DNA from: Pseudonocardia sediminis
GTDB lineage: Bacteria > Actinomycetota > Actinomycetes > Mycobacteriales > Pseudonocardiaceae
DNA length: 64,000 nt
Assembly (NCBI RefSeq): GCF_004217185.1
Contig: NZ_SHKL01000001.1
Coordinates: 3,594,001-3,658,000 of the forward strand
Reading direction: 5' to 3'
The notes below the pieces were generated by a model. That model was not told the origin of the DNA. It saw only the letters and a list, made by a program, of their open reading frames with translations, and ran no database searches. Below are positions 29,495 to 39,109 of the stretch, one piece after another; positions within the stretch are counted from its first letter, which is position 1; every line of letters starts with the position of its first letter. Made by a program: the position numbers and the translations under genes.

Positions 29495-30277
29495 TCACTC
29501 GCGCGGCCCACCGGTGCGTGTGCCTCCGGCGGGACCACCCGGCCGAGGCAGCGGCGCCCGCAGCGCCAGCACGAACTGGGCCAGGTAGAGCAGACCGGTC
29601 CAGAGGTAGAGGGCCACCCCCCACCCGGCGAAGCCGTAGGCGATCACCCGCACCACGAACTCCGCCTGCGACGGTCCGTCGCCGAGCAGCAGCAGCGGGA
29701 AGGCGTAGAGCAGGACGAACGTCGCCGCCTTGCCCAGGTAGGTCACGACGAACGGGCCGTAGCCCCGCGAGCGCAGCACCAGCACGCACCCGGCGAGGAT
29801 CAGGTCGCGCGCGACCAGGGCGAGCACCAGCCACCACGGGACGATGTCGCGCAGAGCCAGCCCGACCAGCGCGGCCAGGATGTAGAGGCGGTCGACGGCC
29901 GGGTCCAGCAGGGCACCGAGACGGCTGTACTGCCCCAGGACACGGGCGAGCTTGCCGTCGAGCCAGTCGGTGGCCCCGCCGACGGCCAGCACCACGACCG
30001 CCCAGGCGTCGGCCTCCGGACCGAGCATCAGCCACAGGAACAGCGGTACCCCGGCCAGGCGCAGCACGCTCAGAGCGTTCGGCACCGTGAGCACCCGGTC
30101 GCGCTGCCCGGGCGGGAGCTCGGGCAGACCCGCCACCCGCGACAGCGCATCGGCCGCGCCGGTCACACCGCCGCCCGTCGCGCCCCCGCCGGTCACACCG
30201 CCGCCCGTCGCGCCGCGACCGGTCCCGCCGTCGGTCCCGCCGCCGACGCCCGTCGCCGCCCGCTCCCGGTCCGTCAC
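29495..30277 (-). CDS. CDP-alcohol phosphatidyltransferase (PgsA2-like)
   Basis: 260-residue membrane enzyme. The signature D-G-x2-A-R-x8-G-x3-D-x3-D is complete in DWLDGKLARVLGQYSRLG followed by ALLDPAVDR. Five or six helices follow. It transfers a phosphatidyl group from CDP-diacylglycerol to an alcohol; position beside gcvH/garA matches mycobacterial pgsA2 (Rv1822), whose alcohol is not settled. GTG at 30277 is the first start before a 40-residue Gly/Thr-rich repeat (GGGVTGGGATGGGVTG), which is unusual for the family. Confidence 0.85.
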   Translation of the reverse strand: MTDRERAATGVGGGTDGGTGRGATGGGVTGGGATGGGVTGAADALSRVAGLPELPPGQRDRVLTVPNALSVLRLAGVPLFLWLMLGPEADAWAVVVLAVGGATDWLDGKLARVLGQYSRLGALLDPAVDRLYILAALVGLALRDIVPWWLVLALVARDLILAGCVLVLRSRGYGPFVVTYLGKAATFVLLYAFPLLLLGDGPSQAEFVVRVIAYGFAGWGVALYLWTGLLYLAQFVLALRAPLPRPGGPAGGTRTGGPRE

Positions 30278-30355
30278 GTCCCCACCCCCGCCACGCGGCG
30301 AGGGTATCCCCGCCCGCAGCGTGCTATTCGCCGCCCGGACGGTCAGGATGGCGGT

Positions 30356-30865
30356 ATGGACACGATCACCCTCAAGGGCGTGCAGGGCCCGCTCAAACAG
30401 CAGTACCGCGACGACCCGGAGTCGGCGGTCGTCACCCTCAAGGCCGACGGCGAGCTCGACGGCTCCGGCGTGGCGTGCAAGGTCTCCACCGGCCAGGCGA
30501 TGGCCGAGGCCGGTCTGCACCCGGCCACCGGCGGGGACGGCACCCAGCTCTGTTCCGGCGACATGCTTCTCGAGGCGCTCGTCGCGTGCGCCGGCGTCAC
30601 CATGCGCGCCGTCGCGACGTCGATGGAGATGAACGTGTCGGGCACCGTGAAGGCCGAGGGCGACCTCGACTTCCGCGGCACGCTCGGCGTGGCGAAGGAC
30701 GCGCCGGTCGGGTTCCGCGACATCCGCCTGCACTTCGACGTCGTCACCGACGCCGGCGAGGACCAGGTCGCCAGCCTGATCAAGCTGACCGAGCGCTACT
30801 GCGTCGTCCTGCAGACGATCAAGGGCAGCGCCACCACAGAGGTCAGCGTCGCCACCTCGTCCTGA
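30356..30865 (+). CDS. OsmC family protein
   Basis: 169-residue OsmC-like protein. The conserved CSGDMLLEALVACAGVTMRAVA carries the first reactive Cys (within LCSGD) and the second near VACAG, and ERYCVVLQTIKG lies near the C-terminus. OsmC and Ohr proteins reduce organic hydroperoxides with paired cysteines, although this branch may have another substrate. It has its own start at 30356, divergent from the phosphatidyltransferase, and a strong terminator follows. Confidence 0.86.
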   Translation: MDTITLKGVQGPLKQQYRDDPESAVVTLKADGELDGSGVACKVSTGQAMAEAGLHPATGGDGTQLCSGDMLLEALVACAGVTMRAVATSMEMNVSGTVKAEGDLDFRGTLGVAKDAPVGFRDIRLHFDVVTDAGEDQVASLIKLTERYCVVLQTIKGSATTEVSVATSS

Positions 30866-30881
30866 CCTTCCCGCCATACCT

Positions 30882-30919
30882 CGAGCGGCCCCGGACCGGC
30901 ACAGGTCCGGGGCCGCTCG
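30882..30919 (+). terminator. Strong 16-bp hairpin after the OsmC gene
   Basis: Arms CGAGCGGCCCCGGACC (30882-30897) and GGTCCGGGGCCGCTCG (30904-30919) pair perfectly around a 6-nt loop, 17 bp past the stop. The remainder of the 320-bp gap 30866-31185 holds no gene; the palindrome ACCGGTACCGGT (31165-31176) sits 9 bp before the next start. Confidence 0.85.
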
Positions 30920-31185
30920 GCGTTCCGGACGCCCGCTCCCCGCCCGGCGACGGTCCGGCGCCCACTGTCAGCGACCGGACCACTCCCCCGTAGCCTGAAC
31001 GGCGGCACCTGGGATGCGGCGAACGGCATGCTTCGACCGTGGAGGTGGCTCACTGTCGCGCCGGGGAACCCGTTCGGCGCGTCGGTCCGACGCCTCGGCG
31101 CGTGGACCTGCGACGATCGGTCGGCGGCCGGGTCGTCCGAACGTACTGTGAGGACCGTCGTGACACCGGTACCGGTAGGTGAGGC

Positions 31186-32073
31186 GTGATCAAGCTCGCG
31201 GATGACCTGTCATCCGGGGATCACGTGTGCGCGGTCCCGGACAGTGACGAGCACCTCAGCGAACTGTCCGCGCGCTTCGTCGCCGGCGGCCTGCGCCGCA
31301 ACGAGAAGGTCTTCTTCTACGACGACGCCGGTGCCGCCGACGCGATGCTGCGCCGCCTCGGCGAGGACGGTGCCCCCGTCGAGGAGCCGCTGCGCACCGG
31401 GCAGATCGAGATCCTGCCGGAGGAGTACACCCGGGCCGCGTTCCGGACCCCGATCGGTGCGCTGTCCGAGGCCGTCGCCGGCACCGTCTGGTCGGCCGTC
31501 GACGAGGGGTACGCCGGCGCCCGGCTGACCGGGCAGATGCACTCCTCCGTCGAGCCCGGCACGTCGGCCACGCTGCCGGAGTTCGACGGCGCGCTCGACA
31601 ACGTGCTCGGCCGCACCCCGCTGACGGCCCTGTGCACCTACGACCACGTGCACTACACCGACGAGCAGATCGAGATCATGCGGGCGCTGCACCGCGACCA
31701 CCTCGCGCTCACCGGTGCCTACGACGACGGCCTGATGCGGATCGTGCGGATCGACGCCACCAGCGCGCGGCTGGCCGGGGAGATCGACCACAGCAACCGG
31801 CCCAAGATCGCGTCGCTGCTGCAGTCCTCGCTGGACACCGCACTCCGGTCGGCGGACGCGTCCACCGACATCGAGCTGGACATGGCCTCGGTCCGGTTCA
31901 TCGACGTCGCCTCCGCGGTGAGCTTCGTGCACGCCGCCGAGATGTTCCCGGCGAGCCACAGCCTGGTGCTCAACCGGGTCCGGCCCCGCGTGCAGCGGAT
32001 CCTCGACCGGTGCGGTGCACCGTTCGCGCCGCAGCTGCGGTTCGACGACCGCCCGCCGATGGAGGTCCCGTGA
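31186..32073 (+). CDS. MEDS-STAS signalling protein (anti-sigma factor antagonist-like)
   Basis: 295-residue two-domain protein. Residues 8-175 form a MEDS sensory domain (GDHVCAVPDSDEHLSELSARF, ..LTALCTYDHVHYTDEQIEIM). Residues 185-285 form a STAS domain (ARLAGEIDHSNRPKIASLL, DMASVRFIDVASAVSF). In SpoIIAA-type antagonists a serine follows the aspartate; here it is D240-V241-A242-S243, so the usual phosphorylation site is displaced or lost. GTG at 31186 follows GGTAGGTGAGG. It precedes a MEDS-HATPase gene, its likely partner. Signal and sigma factor are unknown. Confidence 0.82.
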   Translation: MIKLADDLSSGDHVCAVPDSDEHLSELSARFVAGGLRRNEKVFFYDDAGAADAMLRRLGEDGAPVEEPLRTGQIEILPEEYTRAAFRTPIGALSEAVAGTVWSAVDEGYAGARLTGQMHSSVEPGTSATLPEFDGALDNVLGRTPLTALCTYDHVHYTDEQIEIMRALHRDHLALTGAYDDGLMRIVRIDATSARLAGEIDHSNRPKIASLLQSSLDTALRSADASTDIELDMASVRFIDVASAVSFVHAAEMFPASHSLVLNRVRPRVQRILDRCGAPFAPQLRFDDRPPMEVP

Positions 32074-32135
32074 TGCCGGAGCCCGCGAGGCCGGAGATCG
32101 TGATTCCGGAGACCGTGATCCCGGAGACACCGTGA
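32073..32135 (+). CDS. Possible 20-residue coupled mini-ORF made of pentapeptide repeats
   Basis: ATG overlaps the TGA of the MEDS-STAS gene (TGATG), and the frame gives a 20-residue peptide rich in I-P-E-T-V units. It is built on a 15-bp tandem repeat (32094-32139). Overlap allows translational coupling, but the peptide may be only the by-product of a repeat. Weakly supported. Confidence 0.2.
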   Translation: MPEPARPEIVIPETVIPETP

Positions 32136-32166
32136 TCCGGGGTGTCCGCGGACCTAGGATCGCCTG

Positions 32167-33108
32167 ATGCGGGTCAACGAGGCAGCGGCGCCACGGTTCG
32201 CGCACGGGCTGGTGTCGCACGACGGCCCGGCGGACTTCGTCGGGAGGGTCGCCCCGCTGGCCGAGGCGGCTCTGTCCCGTGGCGACCAGGTCACCCTGGC
32301 CGTCTCCCCCGCCTCCGAGGAGCTGTTGCGTGACAGGCTCGGCGGCGAACGCGTCTCCACGCTGACGGCGCTGGCCCCGGCCGCCCGCGGGTCCGGGCAG
32401 ACGGTGGCCGCCTGGCGTGCCCGCGAGCTGCGCGCGCTGTGCTCGGCCGGGCGCGACGTGTTCGTCGTGACCGAGCACGACGCGGCGCTCGACGGCCCGG
32501 ACGGCAGCTACTGGACCGAGCTCGAGGCCGCGCTCAACATCTCCCTCGGCGGGCTGCCCGTCACCCAGGTGTGTGGTTACCCGCAGATCCCGCTGCACCA
32601 GGTCGTGGCCGATGCGGCGCTGGTCAACCATCCGCTGCTGCTGCGCGCCGGCGAGCTGATGCACAACCCCGAGCACCGCAGTCCGGCCCAGGTGATGGCG
32701 AACCTGCCGGTGGCCCCGCCGGAGCTGCTCGGCCCGCCGGACGTCTTCCTCCGCTACAACACCTTCGAGCTGGCCCGGGTGCGCGACGCCGTGGAGGACG
32801 CGGTCCGGGGCTCCGAGCTCGAGCGCACCCGCGGCGAGGACCTGGTGCTCGCGGTCAACGAGATCGCGACCAACGCCGTCGAGCACGGGTCCAGCCAGGC
32901 CGAGCTGTTCCTGTGGGCCGGTCCGGACGAGCTGGTGTGCGAGCTGCACGACGAGGGTCGTCTGGAGCAGCCGCTGATCGGCCTGGCGCCGCCGCACCCG
33001 TCGCAGGCCCGCGGGCGGGGCACGTGGATCGCCCGCCAGTTGTGCGACGCGCTCCACGTCTGGCGAGACAGTGGCGGAACCCACGTGCGACTTCTGGCCC
33101 GCGCCTGA
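32167..33108 (+). CDS. MEDS-HATPase anti-sigma regulatory kinase (RsbA/RsbW-like)
   Basis: 313-residue protein. Residues 10-165 resemble a MEDS domain (FAHGLVSHDGPADFVGRVAPL, ..VTQVCGYPQIPLHQV). Residues 200-310 are an RsbW-type ATP-binding domain with N-box LAVNEIATNAVEHG, G1-like HDEGR and G2 GRGTWIARQLCD, all intact. It could bind and phosphorylate a STAS partner and sequester a sigma factor. It lies 93 bp after the MEDS-STAS gene, in the same direction. Both proteins carry the same class of sensor domain, which suggests a shared input. Confidence 0.83.
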   Translation: MRVNEAAAPRFAHGLVSHDGPADFVGRVAPLAEAALSRGDQVTLAVSPASEELLRDRLGGERVSTLTALAPAARGSGQTVAAWRARELRALCSAGRDVFVVTEHDAALDGPDGSYWTELEAALNISLGGLPVTQVCGYPQIPLHQVVADAALVNHPLLLRAGELMHNPEHRSPAQVMANLPVAPPELLGPPDVFLRYNTFELARVRDAVEDAVRGSELERTRGEDLVLAVNEIATNAVEHGSSQAELFLWAGPDELVCELHDEGRLEQPLIGLAPPHPSQARGRGTWIARQLCDALHVWRDSGGTHVRLLARA

Positions 33109-33257
33109 GCTACCCTGGAGGGCGATCGCGCACGGGATCCGCCGCCCGCCGTCCGTGCCCGGTTGGTTTCAGTCGTGCCCGGAATCCGTGGACGCACGCC
33201 GTCCGGGCCCCGGCGCCAGCTGTTGCGGGCCGACCGCTACACCACCAGGGACATCCC

Positions 33258-34100
33258 ATGTCCGACGATCACCGTCGATCCCGCCCAGATCTCTGCGTAC
33301 CGACCGTCCGTCTGCTGGGCTCCTTCGCCCTGCACGTCGACACCGACACCATCCCTCTTCCGGTGGACTCCCGCCGGCTCGTGGCCTACCTTGCGGTGCA
33401 CCGCCGCCCGCAGCCGACGGCCGCGCTGGCCGCCGACCTGTGGCCCGGTGTGAACCCCTCCGCCGCCGCCCGCCTGCTCGACGAGGCCGTCGCGGCCGTC
33501 GACGTGCCGGGCCTGCTCACCGGTGACGACCAGGGCCGCTTGGCGCTCTGCGACGACGTCGCGGTGGACCTCTCCGACGCGATGCTGCTGATCCGGGCGC
33601 TGTCCGGGATCCGCGTCGAGCACCGCCCGGACCTGGAGCTGCTCGAGTCCGACATCCTGCCGTCCTGGACGGCGTCCTGGATCGCCGTCGAGCGCGAGCG
33701 CTTCCGTCAGCTGCGGCTCTCGGCGATGGAGAGCCTGTCGGCCGGTCTGACCGCCGCCGACCAGCACGACGACGCCATCGCGGTCGCCCGCCGCGTCGTG
33801 GCCGCCGCGCCGAGCCGGGAGCGGTCCCGCCGGGTGCTGGTCGAAGCCATGCTCGCCGGCGGCGACGTCTCCGGCGCCATGGCCGAGTACACCGAGTTCC
33901 AGGAGCTGCTGCGCTCGAGCATCGGCGCCACCACCGACTCCGAGCTGGACCGCCTGCTCGCGCCGCTGGACTCCGGCTGGCCGCTCGGCCCGGGCCTGCA
34001 CCGGCCCGTCCAGCGCTGGTCGGTCGGTATGCCGGGTGTCCGCGGCAGCCGTCCCGCCGGACGCCGTCTCGCCGCCGGGAGTCCCGCCTCCGGGCGCTGA
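33258..34100 (+). CDS. SARP-like regulator with BTAD domain
   Basis: 280-residue protein. The N-terminal 90 residues resemble an OmpR-type winged helix of SARP regulators (VRLLGSFALHVDTDTIPLP, RRLVAYLAVHRRPQPTAALA). The BTAD tetratricopeptide-like domain follows (SWIAVERERFRQLRLSAMES, AVARRVVAAAPSRERSRRVL). The recognition helix is divergent, so DNA binding is likely but not certain. ATG at 33258 follows CAGGGAC. It is the third gene of the signalling trio. No antibiotic or secondary-metabolite cluster is adjacent. Confidence 0.8.
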   Translation: MSDDHRRSRPDLCVPTVRLLGSFALHVDTDTIPLPVDSRRLVAYLAVHRRPQPTAALAADLWPGVNPSAAARLLDEAVAAVDVPGLLTGDDQGRLALCDDVAVDLSDAMLLIRALSGIRVEHRPDLELLESDILPSWTASWIAVERERFRQLRLSAMESLSAGLTAADQHDDAIAVARRVVAAAPSRERSRRVLVEAMLAGGDVSGAMAEYTEFQELLRSSIGATTDSELDRLLAPLDSGWPLGPGLHRPVQRWSVGMPGVRGSRPAGRRLAAGSPASGR

Positions 34101-34119
34101 CCCGGTTCCCGGCTCCATC

Positions 34120-34167
34120 ACACGACAGAGCCCGCACGCCCCGGAGGGTGTGCGGGCTCCGTCGTGT
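34120..34167. terminator. Bidirectional hairpin between the SARP-like and enoyl-CoA hydratase genes
   Basis: An 18-nt left arm, ACACGACAGAGCCCGCAC (34120-34137), pairs with GTGCGGGCTCCGTCGTGT (34150-34167) with one A-C mismatch. The genes on either side converge, with stops at 34100 and 34173. Confidence 0.8.
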
Positions 34168-34172
34168 TCGGA

Positions 34173-34964
34173 CTAGTGGAACCGCGGGGGCCGCTTATCC
34201 CCGAAGGCCGCGAGACCCTCGGCGCCCTCCGGCCCGGCGGCGCTGGTGGCGATCCCGTCCGCCTCGGCGGCGAACTGCTCGACCAGCCCGACGTCCCAGG
34301 TGCGGGTCAGCAGGCCCCGGATCCGCCCGAGAGCGGCCGTGGGGCCCGCCGCGAGACGGTGCGCGGTGCGCTCCGCCTCGGCCAGCACCTCGTCGTCGTC
34401 GACGACGGTGGAGACCACGCCGTACTCCAGCGCCGTCTCCGCGTCGAGCACCTCGTCGGTGAGCAGGATCCGGCGCGCCCGCGCCGCCCCGACCAGCCGC
34501 GGGAGCGTCCAGGTCATACCGCCGTCCGGGGAGAAGCCGATCCCCGGATACGCGGGACGGACCTTCGTCGACCGGCCGGCGACGGCGATGTCGGTCGCGC
34601 AGACGATGCTCATCCCGGCACCCGCCGCCCAGCCCCGCACCGCCGCGACGGACGGGACCGGCGAGTTCACCAGCGGCTCCAGGAACGCGTGGAACGTGTC
34701 GGCGAGATCGTGCACGTAGGCGTAGCGGTCCTCGGCGCCGGCGAAGGCGCGCACGTCACCGCCGGTGCAGAAGTTCTCGCCCTCGCCCACCAGCAGCACC
34801 GCGCCGACGCCGTCCGGGTCGGCCGGGTCCTGCCCGGCCAGCTTCGTCAGCTGCTCGCGCAGCTCGGCGAGGACGTCGCCGTCCAGGGTCCCGTGACGGC
34901 CCTTCGAGATCTGCGCCCGCAGCACCCGGCCGTCCCGCACGACCGGGCCGTCCGTGGGGCTCAC
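34173..34964 (-). CDS. Enoyl-CoA hydratase/isomerase family protein
   Basis: 263-residue crotonase-fold protein. Oxyanion-hole regions are [14 protein letters not shown] near residue 65 and [16 protein letters not shown] near residue 110. The usual second catalytic glutamate region reads [15 protein letters not shown], with Asp at the place of Glu, as in many isomerase-type members. Its GTG start overlaps the stop of the fgd gene (GTGA), so translation is coupled. Substrate unknown; linkage to fgd may be incidental to function. Confidence 0.87.
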   Translation of the reverse strand: MSPTDGPVVRDGRVLRAQISKGRHGTLDGDVLAELREQLTKLAGQDPADPDGVGAVLLVGEGENFCTGGDVRAFAGAEDRYAYVHDLADTFHAFLEPLVNSPVPSVAAVRGWAAGAGMSIVCATDIAVAGRSTKVRPAYPGIGFSPDGGMTWTLPRLVGAARARRILLTDEVLDAETALEYGVVSTVVDDDEVLAEAERTAHRLAAGPTAALGRIRGLLTRTWDVGLVEQFAAEADGIATSAAGPEGAEGLAAFGDKRPPRFH

Positions 34965-35968
34965 GCGAGCGCCCGCAGCTTGGGCAGCACGTCCTCGGCG
35001 AACTGCGACAGGAAGCGCTCCTGGTCGTCGCCGGGGCCGTGGAAGACCAGGTGGTTGAGCCCGGCGTCGACGTAGGGCTTGATCTGCGCGACGGCCTCGT
35101 CGGGGTCGGAGGTGACGATCCAGCGCCCGGTGATCTGGTCCAGCGGCAGCTCGTCGGCCAGGCGCTCCATCTCCTCGGACGAGGAGACCGAGTTCTTCTG
35201 GTCCGCCGAGAGCGACAGCGGCGCCCAGAACCGGCAGTTCTCCTTCGCCGCCTCCGGGTCGCGGTCGTAGGACATCTTGATCTCGATCGTGCGGTCGATC
35301 TTCCCGGCATCGCGGCTCTCCTTCTCCGCGCCCTCGTACAGCCCGGGGATGAGCTTGTCGGTGTAGAGCTCCATCCCCTTGCCGGAGGTGCAGATGAAGC
35401 CGTCGCCCTGGCGTCCGGCGTAGCGGGCCACCATCGGGCCACCGGCGGCGATGTAGACGGGGACGGGCTGCTCGGGGCGGTCGTAGATCTCGGCGTCGAC
35501 GGTCGTGTAGTACTCGCCCTCGAAGTTGACCTTGCCGTCCTCGGTCCACAGCGCACGCATCAGGCGGACCGACTCGCGCAGGCGGGCGAAGCGCTCCTTG
35601 TACTCCGGCCACTCCATGCCGGACACGGCGATCTCGTTCAGCGCCTCGCCGGTGCCGACGCCGAGCGCGACGCGCCCGCCGGTGAGCAGCGACATCGTCG
35701 CGAACTCCTGGGCCAGCACCGCCGGGTTGTAGCGGAACGTCGGTGTGAGCACCGACGTACCGATCTGCACCCGCTTCGTGCGCTCCCCCACCGCCGCGAT
35801 CCACGGCAGCGCGGCCGGGGCGTGCCCGCCGTTGTGCCGCCAGGGCAGGAAGTGGTCCGACGCCCAGACGCTGTCCAGGCCGAGCTCCTCGGCGCGGACG
35901 GCGTACTCCACCAGGTCGCGCGGGCCGAACTGCTCGGCCGACGCCTTGTAACCGATCTTCAGATCCAC
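34961..35968 (-). CDS. fgd: F420-dependent glucose-6-phosphate dehydrogenase
   Basis: 335-residue LLM-fold enzyme that oxidises glucose 6-phosphate to 6-phosphogluconolactone and makes F420H2. It matches mycobacterial Fgd1 along its length: [19 protein letters not shown] at the start, [45 protein letters not shown], and NHLVFHGPG near the end. GTG at 35968 with GGAGGAC upstream gives the same N-terminus as Fgd1. It feeds the Ddn-like and LLM enzymes in the window, and its stop overlaps the enoyl-CoA hydratase start by 4 bp. Confidence 0.93.
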   Translation of the reverse strand: MDLKIGYKASAEQFGPRDLVEYAVRAEELGLDSVWASDHFLPWRHNGGHAPAALPWIAAVGERTKRVQIGTSVLTPTFRYNPAVLAQEFATMSLLTGGRVALGVGTGEALNEIAVSGMEWPEYKERFARLRESVRLMRALWTEDGKVNFEGEYYTTVDAEIYDRPEQPVPVYIAAGGPMVARYAGRQGDGFICTSGKGMELYTDKLIPGLYEGAEKESRDAGKIDRTIEIKMSYDRDPEAAKENCRFWAPLSLSADQKNSVSSSEEMERLADELPLDQITGRWIVTSDPDEAVAQIKPYVDAGLNHLVFHGPGDDQERFLSQFAEDVLPKLRALA

Positions 35969-36191
35969 TGGGTCCTCCGGGTGGTGCGGCGCGCTCCGAT
36001 CATCGCCCGCCGCGGTTGCTGCCCACACTGCTACACCCGTGGCCGTCGCGCTGCAGCGCGGCCACCCTGCGGTGTCCGACGTGGCCGGTCACACGGCCGG
36101 TGGCGCTGCGGCGCACGTCCGGGCGCGGCGCACGGTTCCGGGGGCGGTCCCGGGCCCGCGGTGCGGACGCGGCGACTCGTACGATCGCGGG

Positions 36192-38201
36192 GTGCCCGAC
36201 ACCGTCCCCCACGCGCATCCCGGCCCGGACGACGAGATCCCCCTGCCGCCGGAGCCTCCCGAGGACGACTACGGGTACCCGGACGAGCCGTACCCCGACG
36301 GGCCCTACGAGCCCGCACCGCCGGCCGAGGCGCCCGGGGAGGTGACCCCGGCCCCCGCCCGGATCACCTCGACCGACCCGCACGAGGTGCTGCGCCGCGT
36401 CTTCGGCTACGACGCCTTCCGCGGTGAGCAGCAGGCGATCGTCGAGCAGGTCGTCGCCGGCGGGGACGCACTGGTCCTGATGCCCACCGGTGGCGGCAAG
36501 TCGCTGTGCTACCAGGTCCCGTCCCTGGTCCGGCCCGGTGTCGGGGTCGTCGTCTCACCGCTGATCGCGCTGATGCAGGACCAGGTCGACGCGCTGCGGG
36601 CTCTGGGCGTGCGGGCCGGGTTCCTCAACTCCACCCAGAACCCGGACGAACGTCGCGACACGGAGGCGGCGTTCCTCTCCGGTGAGCTGGACCTGCTCTA
36701 CCTGGCTCCGGAGCGGCTGCGGGTGGAGTCGACGCTGCGGCTGCTCGACCGCGGGACGGTCGCGCTGTTCGCGATCGACGAGGCGCACTGCGTCGCCCAG
36801 TGGGGCCACGACTTCCGGCCCGACTACCTGATGCTCTCCCAGCTGCACGACCGCTGGCCCGACGTCCCGCGGATCGCGCTCACCGCGACCGCCACCGAGG
36901 CCACCCGCACCGAGATCGCGCAGCGGCTGCAGCTGACCGGGGCCAGGCACTTCGTGGCCAGCTTCGACCGGCCCAACATCCAGTACCGGATCGTGGGCAA
37001 GAACGAGCCGCGCAAGCAGCTGCTGGACCTGCTGCGCTCCGAGCACGCCGGAGACGCCGGGATCGTCTACTGCCTCTCCCGCAAGTCCGTCGAGCAGACC
37101 GCGGAGTTCCTCTCCGCCCAGGGCATGACCGCACTGCCCTACCACGCGGGTCTGGACGCGGGGGTCCGTCGCCGCAACCAGTCGCGGTTCCTGCGCGAGG
37201 ACGGCGTGGTGATGGTCGCGACGATCGCGTTCGGGATGGGCATCGACAAGCCCGACGTCCGGTTCGTGGCGCACCTGGACCTGCCCAAGTCCGTCGAGGG
37301 CTACTACCAGGAGACCGGGCGTGCGGGCCGCGACGGCGCCCCGTCGACGGCATGGCTGGCCTACGGCATGGCCGACGTCGTCCAGCAGCGCAAGATGATC
37401 GACGACTCCGAGGGCGACGCCGCGCACCGGCGACGCCTGGGCCAGCACCTGGACGCGATGCTGGCGCTCTGCGAGACCGTCGAGTGCCGTCGCGCGCAGC
37501 TGCTCGGCTACTTCGGCCAGGAACCCACCGGGGACGCCCGGAAGTGCGGCAACTGCGACACCTGCCTGACGCCGGTGACGACGTGGGACGGCACCGTGCC
37601 CGCGCAGAAGGTGCTCTCCACGGTCTGGCGGCTGAAGAACGAGCGTCGGCAGAGCTTCGGCGCCGTGCACGTGATCGACATCCTGCTCGGCAAACGCACC
37701 CCGAAGATCGAGCAGTTCGACCACCACGAGCTCTCGGTGTTCGGCGTCGGCTCGGACCTGACCGAGCCGCAGTGGCGCGGGGTGATCCGCCAGCTCGTCG
37801 CGCGCCGGCTGCTCGAGGTCGGCGGACCGCACTCGACGTTGCAGTTCACCGACGAGTCCCCCGCCGCCATGCGCGGCGAGCAGAAGGTGCTGCTGCGCAC
37901 CGAGCCGGAGAGGGCCGCCCGGTCGCGGCGGTCGTCGTCGGGCCGGTCCTCGGCACCGGCGGCGGAGCTCTCCGCCGAGGCGGCGCCGGTGTTCGAGCGG
38001 CTACGCGCCTGGCGGGCCGCGGCGGCCAAGGAACAGGGCGTACCCGCCTACGTGATCTTCCACGACGCGACGCTGCGCGAGATCGCCGGACGGATGCCGT
38101 CCGACCTGACCGGTCTCGGAGCGATCAGCGGGATCGGTGAGGGCAAGCTCGCCCGCTACGGCGAGCAGGTCCTCGAGACGCTCGCGGAGCAGCCCGCGTG
38201 A
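36192..38201 (+). CDS. recQ: RecQ-type ATP-dependent DNA helicase
   Basis: 669-residue helicase. After an acidic/proline-rich N-terminal 55 residues come motif 0/I ([23 protein letters not shown]), the DEAH box [19 protein letters not shown], and motif [14 protein letters not shown]. The RecQ C-terminal zinc site is [11 protein letters not shown] and CGNCDTC, then a winged helix, a Ser/Arg linker and an HRDC domain ([20 protein letters not shown]). It unwinds 3'-5' in recombination repair. GTG at 36192 is the most plausible start. The stop overlaps the next gene by 4 bp. Confidence 0.93.
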   Translation: MPDTVPHAHPGPDDEIPLPPEPPEDDYGYPDEPYPDGPYEPAPPAEAPGEVTPAPARITSTDPHEVLRRVFGYDAFRGEQQAIVEQVVAGGDALVLMPTGGGKSLCYQVPSLVRPGVGVVVSPLIALMQDQVDALRALGVRAGFLNSTQNPDERRDTEAAFLSGELDLLYLAPERLRVESTLRLLDRGTVALFAIDEAHCVAQWGHDFRPDYLMLSQLHDRWPDVPRIALTATATEATRTEIAQRLQLTGARHFVASFDRPNIQYRIVGKNEPRKQLLDLLRSEHAGDAGIVYCLSRKSVEQTAEFLSAQGMTALPYHAGLDAGVRRRNQSRFLREDGVVMVATIAFGMGIDKPDVRFVAHLDLPKSVEGYYQETGRAGRDGAPSTAWLAYGMADVVQQRKMIDDSEGDAAHRRRLGQHLDAMLALCETVECRRAQLLGYFGQEPTGDARKCGNCDTCLTPVTTWDGTVPAQKVLSTVWRLKNERRQSFGAVHVIDILLGKRTPKIEQFDHHELSVFGVGSDLTEPQWRGVIRQLVARRLLEVGGPHSTLQFTDESPAAMRGEQKVLLRTEPERAARSRRSSSGRSSAPAAELSAEAAPVFERLRAWRAAAAKEQGVPAYVIFHDATLREIAGRMPSDLTGLGAISGIGEGKLARYGEQVLETLAEQPA

Positions 38202-38925
38202 GCGGCTCCCCGGGGCGTCGGCCCGTCGTCGGGCTCAGTACCTACGGGGAGCACGCCGCGTACTGGATCATGGAGCACGAGGTCGCGCTGCTGCCGCGTG
38301 CCTACGTCGACATGGTCACCGACGCCGGCGGGACCCCGGTGCTGCTGCCGCCCACCGCGGCCGCGGCCGACGCCGTCGAGGTGTGTGACGCCGTCGTCCT
38401 CGTCGGCGGGCCCGATCTCGACCCGGCGCATTACGGTGCGACGCCCGGCCCGCACGCCGACCCGCCGCGGCCCGAGCGCGACGCCTCCGATCTGGCCGCG
38501 ATCCGCCGCGCCCTGGAGCGCCGGATCCCCGTCCTGGGTGTGTGCCGCGGGCACCAGCTGCTCAACGTCGCGCTGGGCGGCACGCTGATCCAGCACCTCC
38601 CGGACGTCGTCGGGCACGAGCGGCACAGCATCCGCCCGGCCACTACGGCCCGGTCGAGGTGACCCCGGAGCCGGGCACCCGGGCCGCGGACCTGCTCGGC
38701 GGCCCGCTGCAGGTGTGGTGCCACCACCACCAGGCGGTCGACCGGCCCGGCGACGGCCTGCGGGTCACCGCCCGCGCCGACGACGGGACCGTCGAGGCCG
38801 TCGAGCTGGACGGGCACCCGTTCGTCATGGGCGTGCAGTGGCCCCCCGAGCAGGACCTCACCGACCTGCGTCTGATGCGCGCCGTCGTCGACGCCGCCCG
38901 GGCGCCCCACACCATCCGGACCTGA
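38198..38925 (+). pseudogene. Peptidase C26 / gamma-glutamyl-GABA hydrolase-like gene with a frameshift
   Basis: The first frame (38198-38662) encodes RPVVGLSTYGEH, VLVGGPDLDPAHYG and the nucleophile site GVCRGHQLLNVALGG, then runs into a premature stop. The other half continues in another frame to 38925: HYGPVEVTPEPGT, LQVWCHHHQAVD and FVMGVQWPPEQD with the catalytic His/Glu region. The switch falls near 38635-38643; adding one base in the G/C run would restore HSIRPGHYGPVEV. Either a real one-base deletion or a sequencing error. GTG overlaps the recQ stop (GTGA). Confidence 0.85.
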
Positions 38926-39109
38926 CCCGCCCCGGTCCCGACTCCGCGCTGCCGGGGACTTCCCGCGCGCTGGGCTTCGGCGCGCGATCGCGGCCGCGCC
39001 CGCGGAACGTCGGTCGGCGTGCGCCGGGAAGGCGAGCGCGCGGATACGGGCTCGATCGATTCCGGCGGTTCACCTCGTCGCCCATGGGTCGACCCCGCGC
39101 GCCCACCGC

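Noticed and set aside
34173-35804. Fusion of the LLM enzyme and enoyl-CoA hydratase
   Set aside because: The two are in different frames and share a GTGA stop/start overlap, so they are separate coupled genes.
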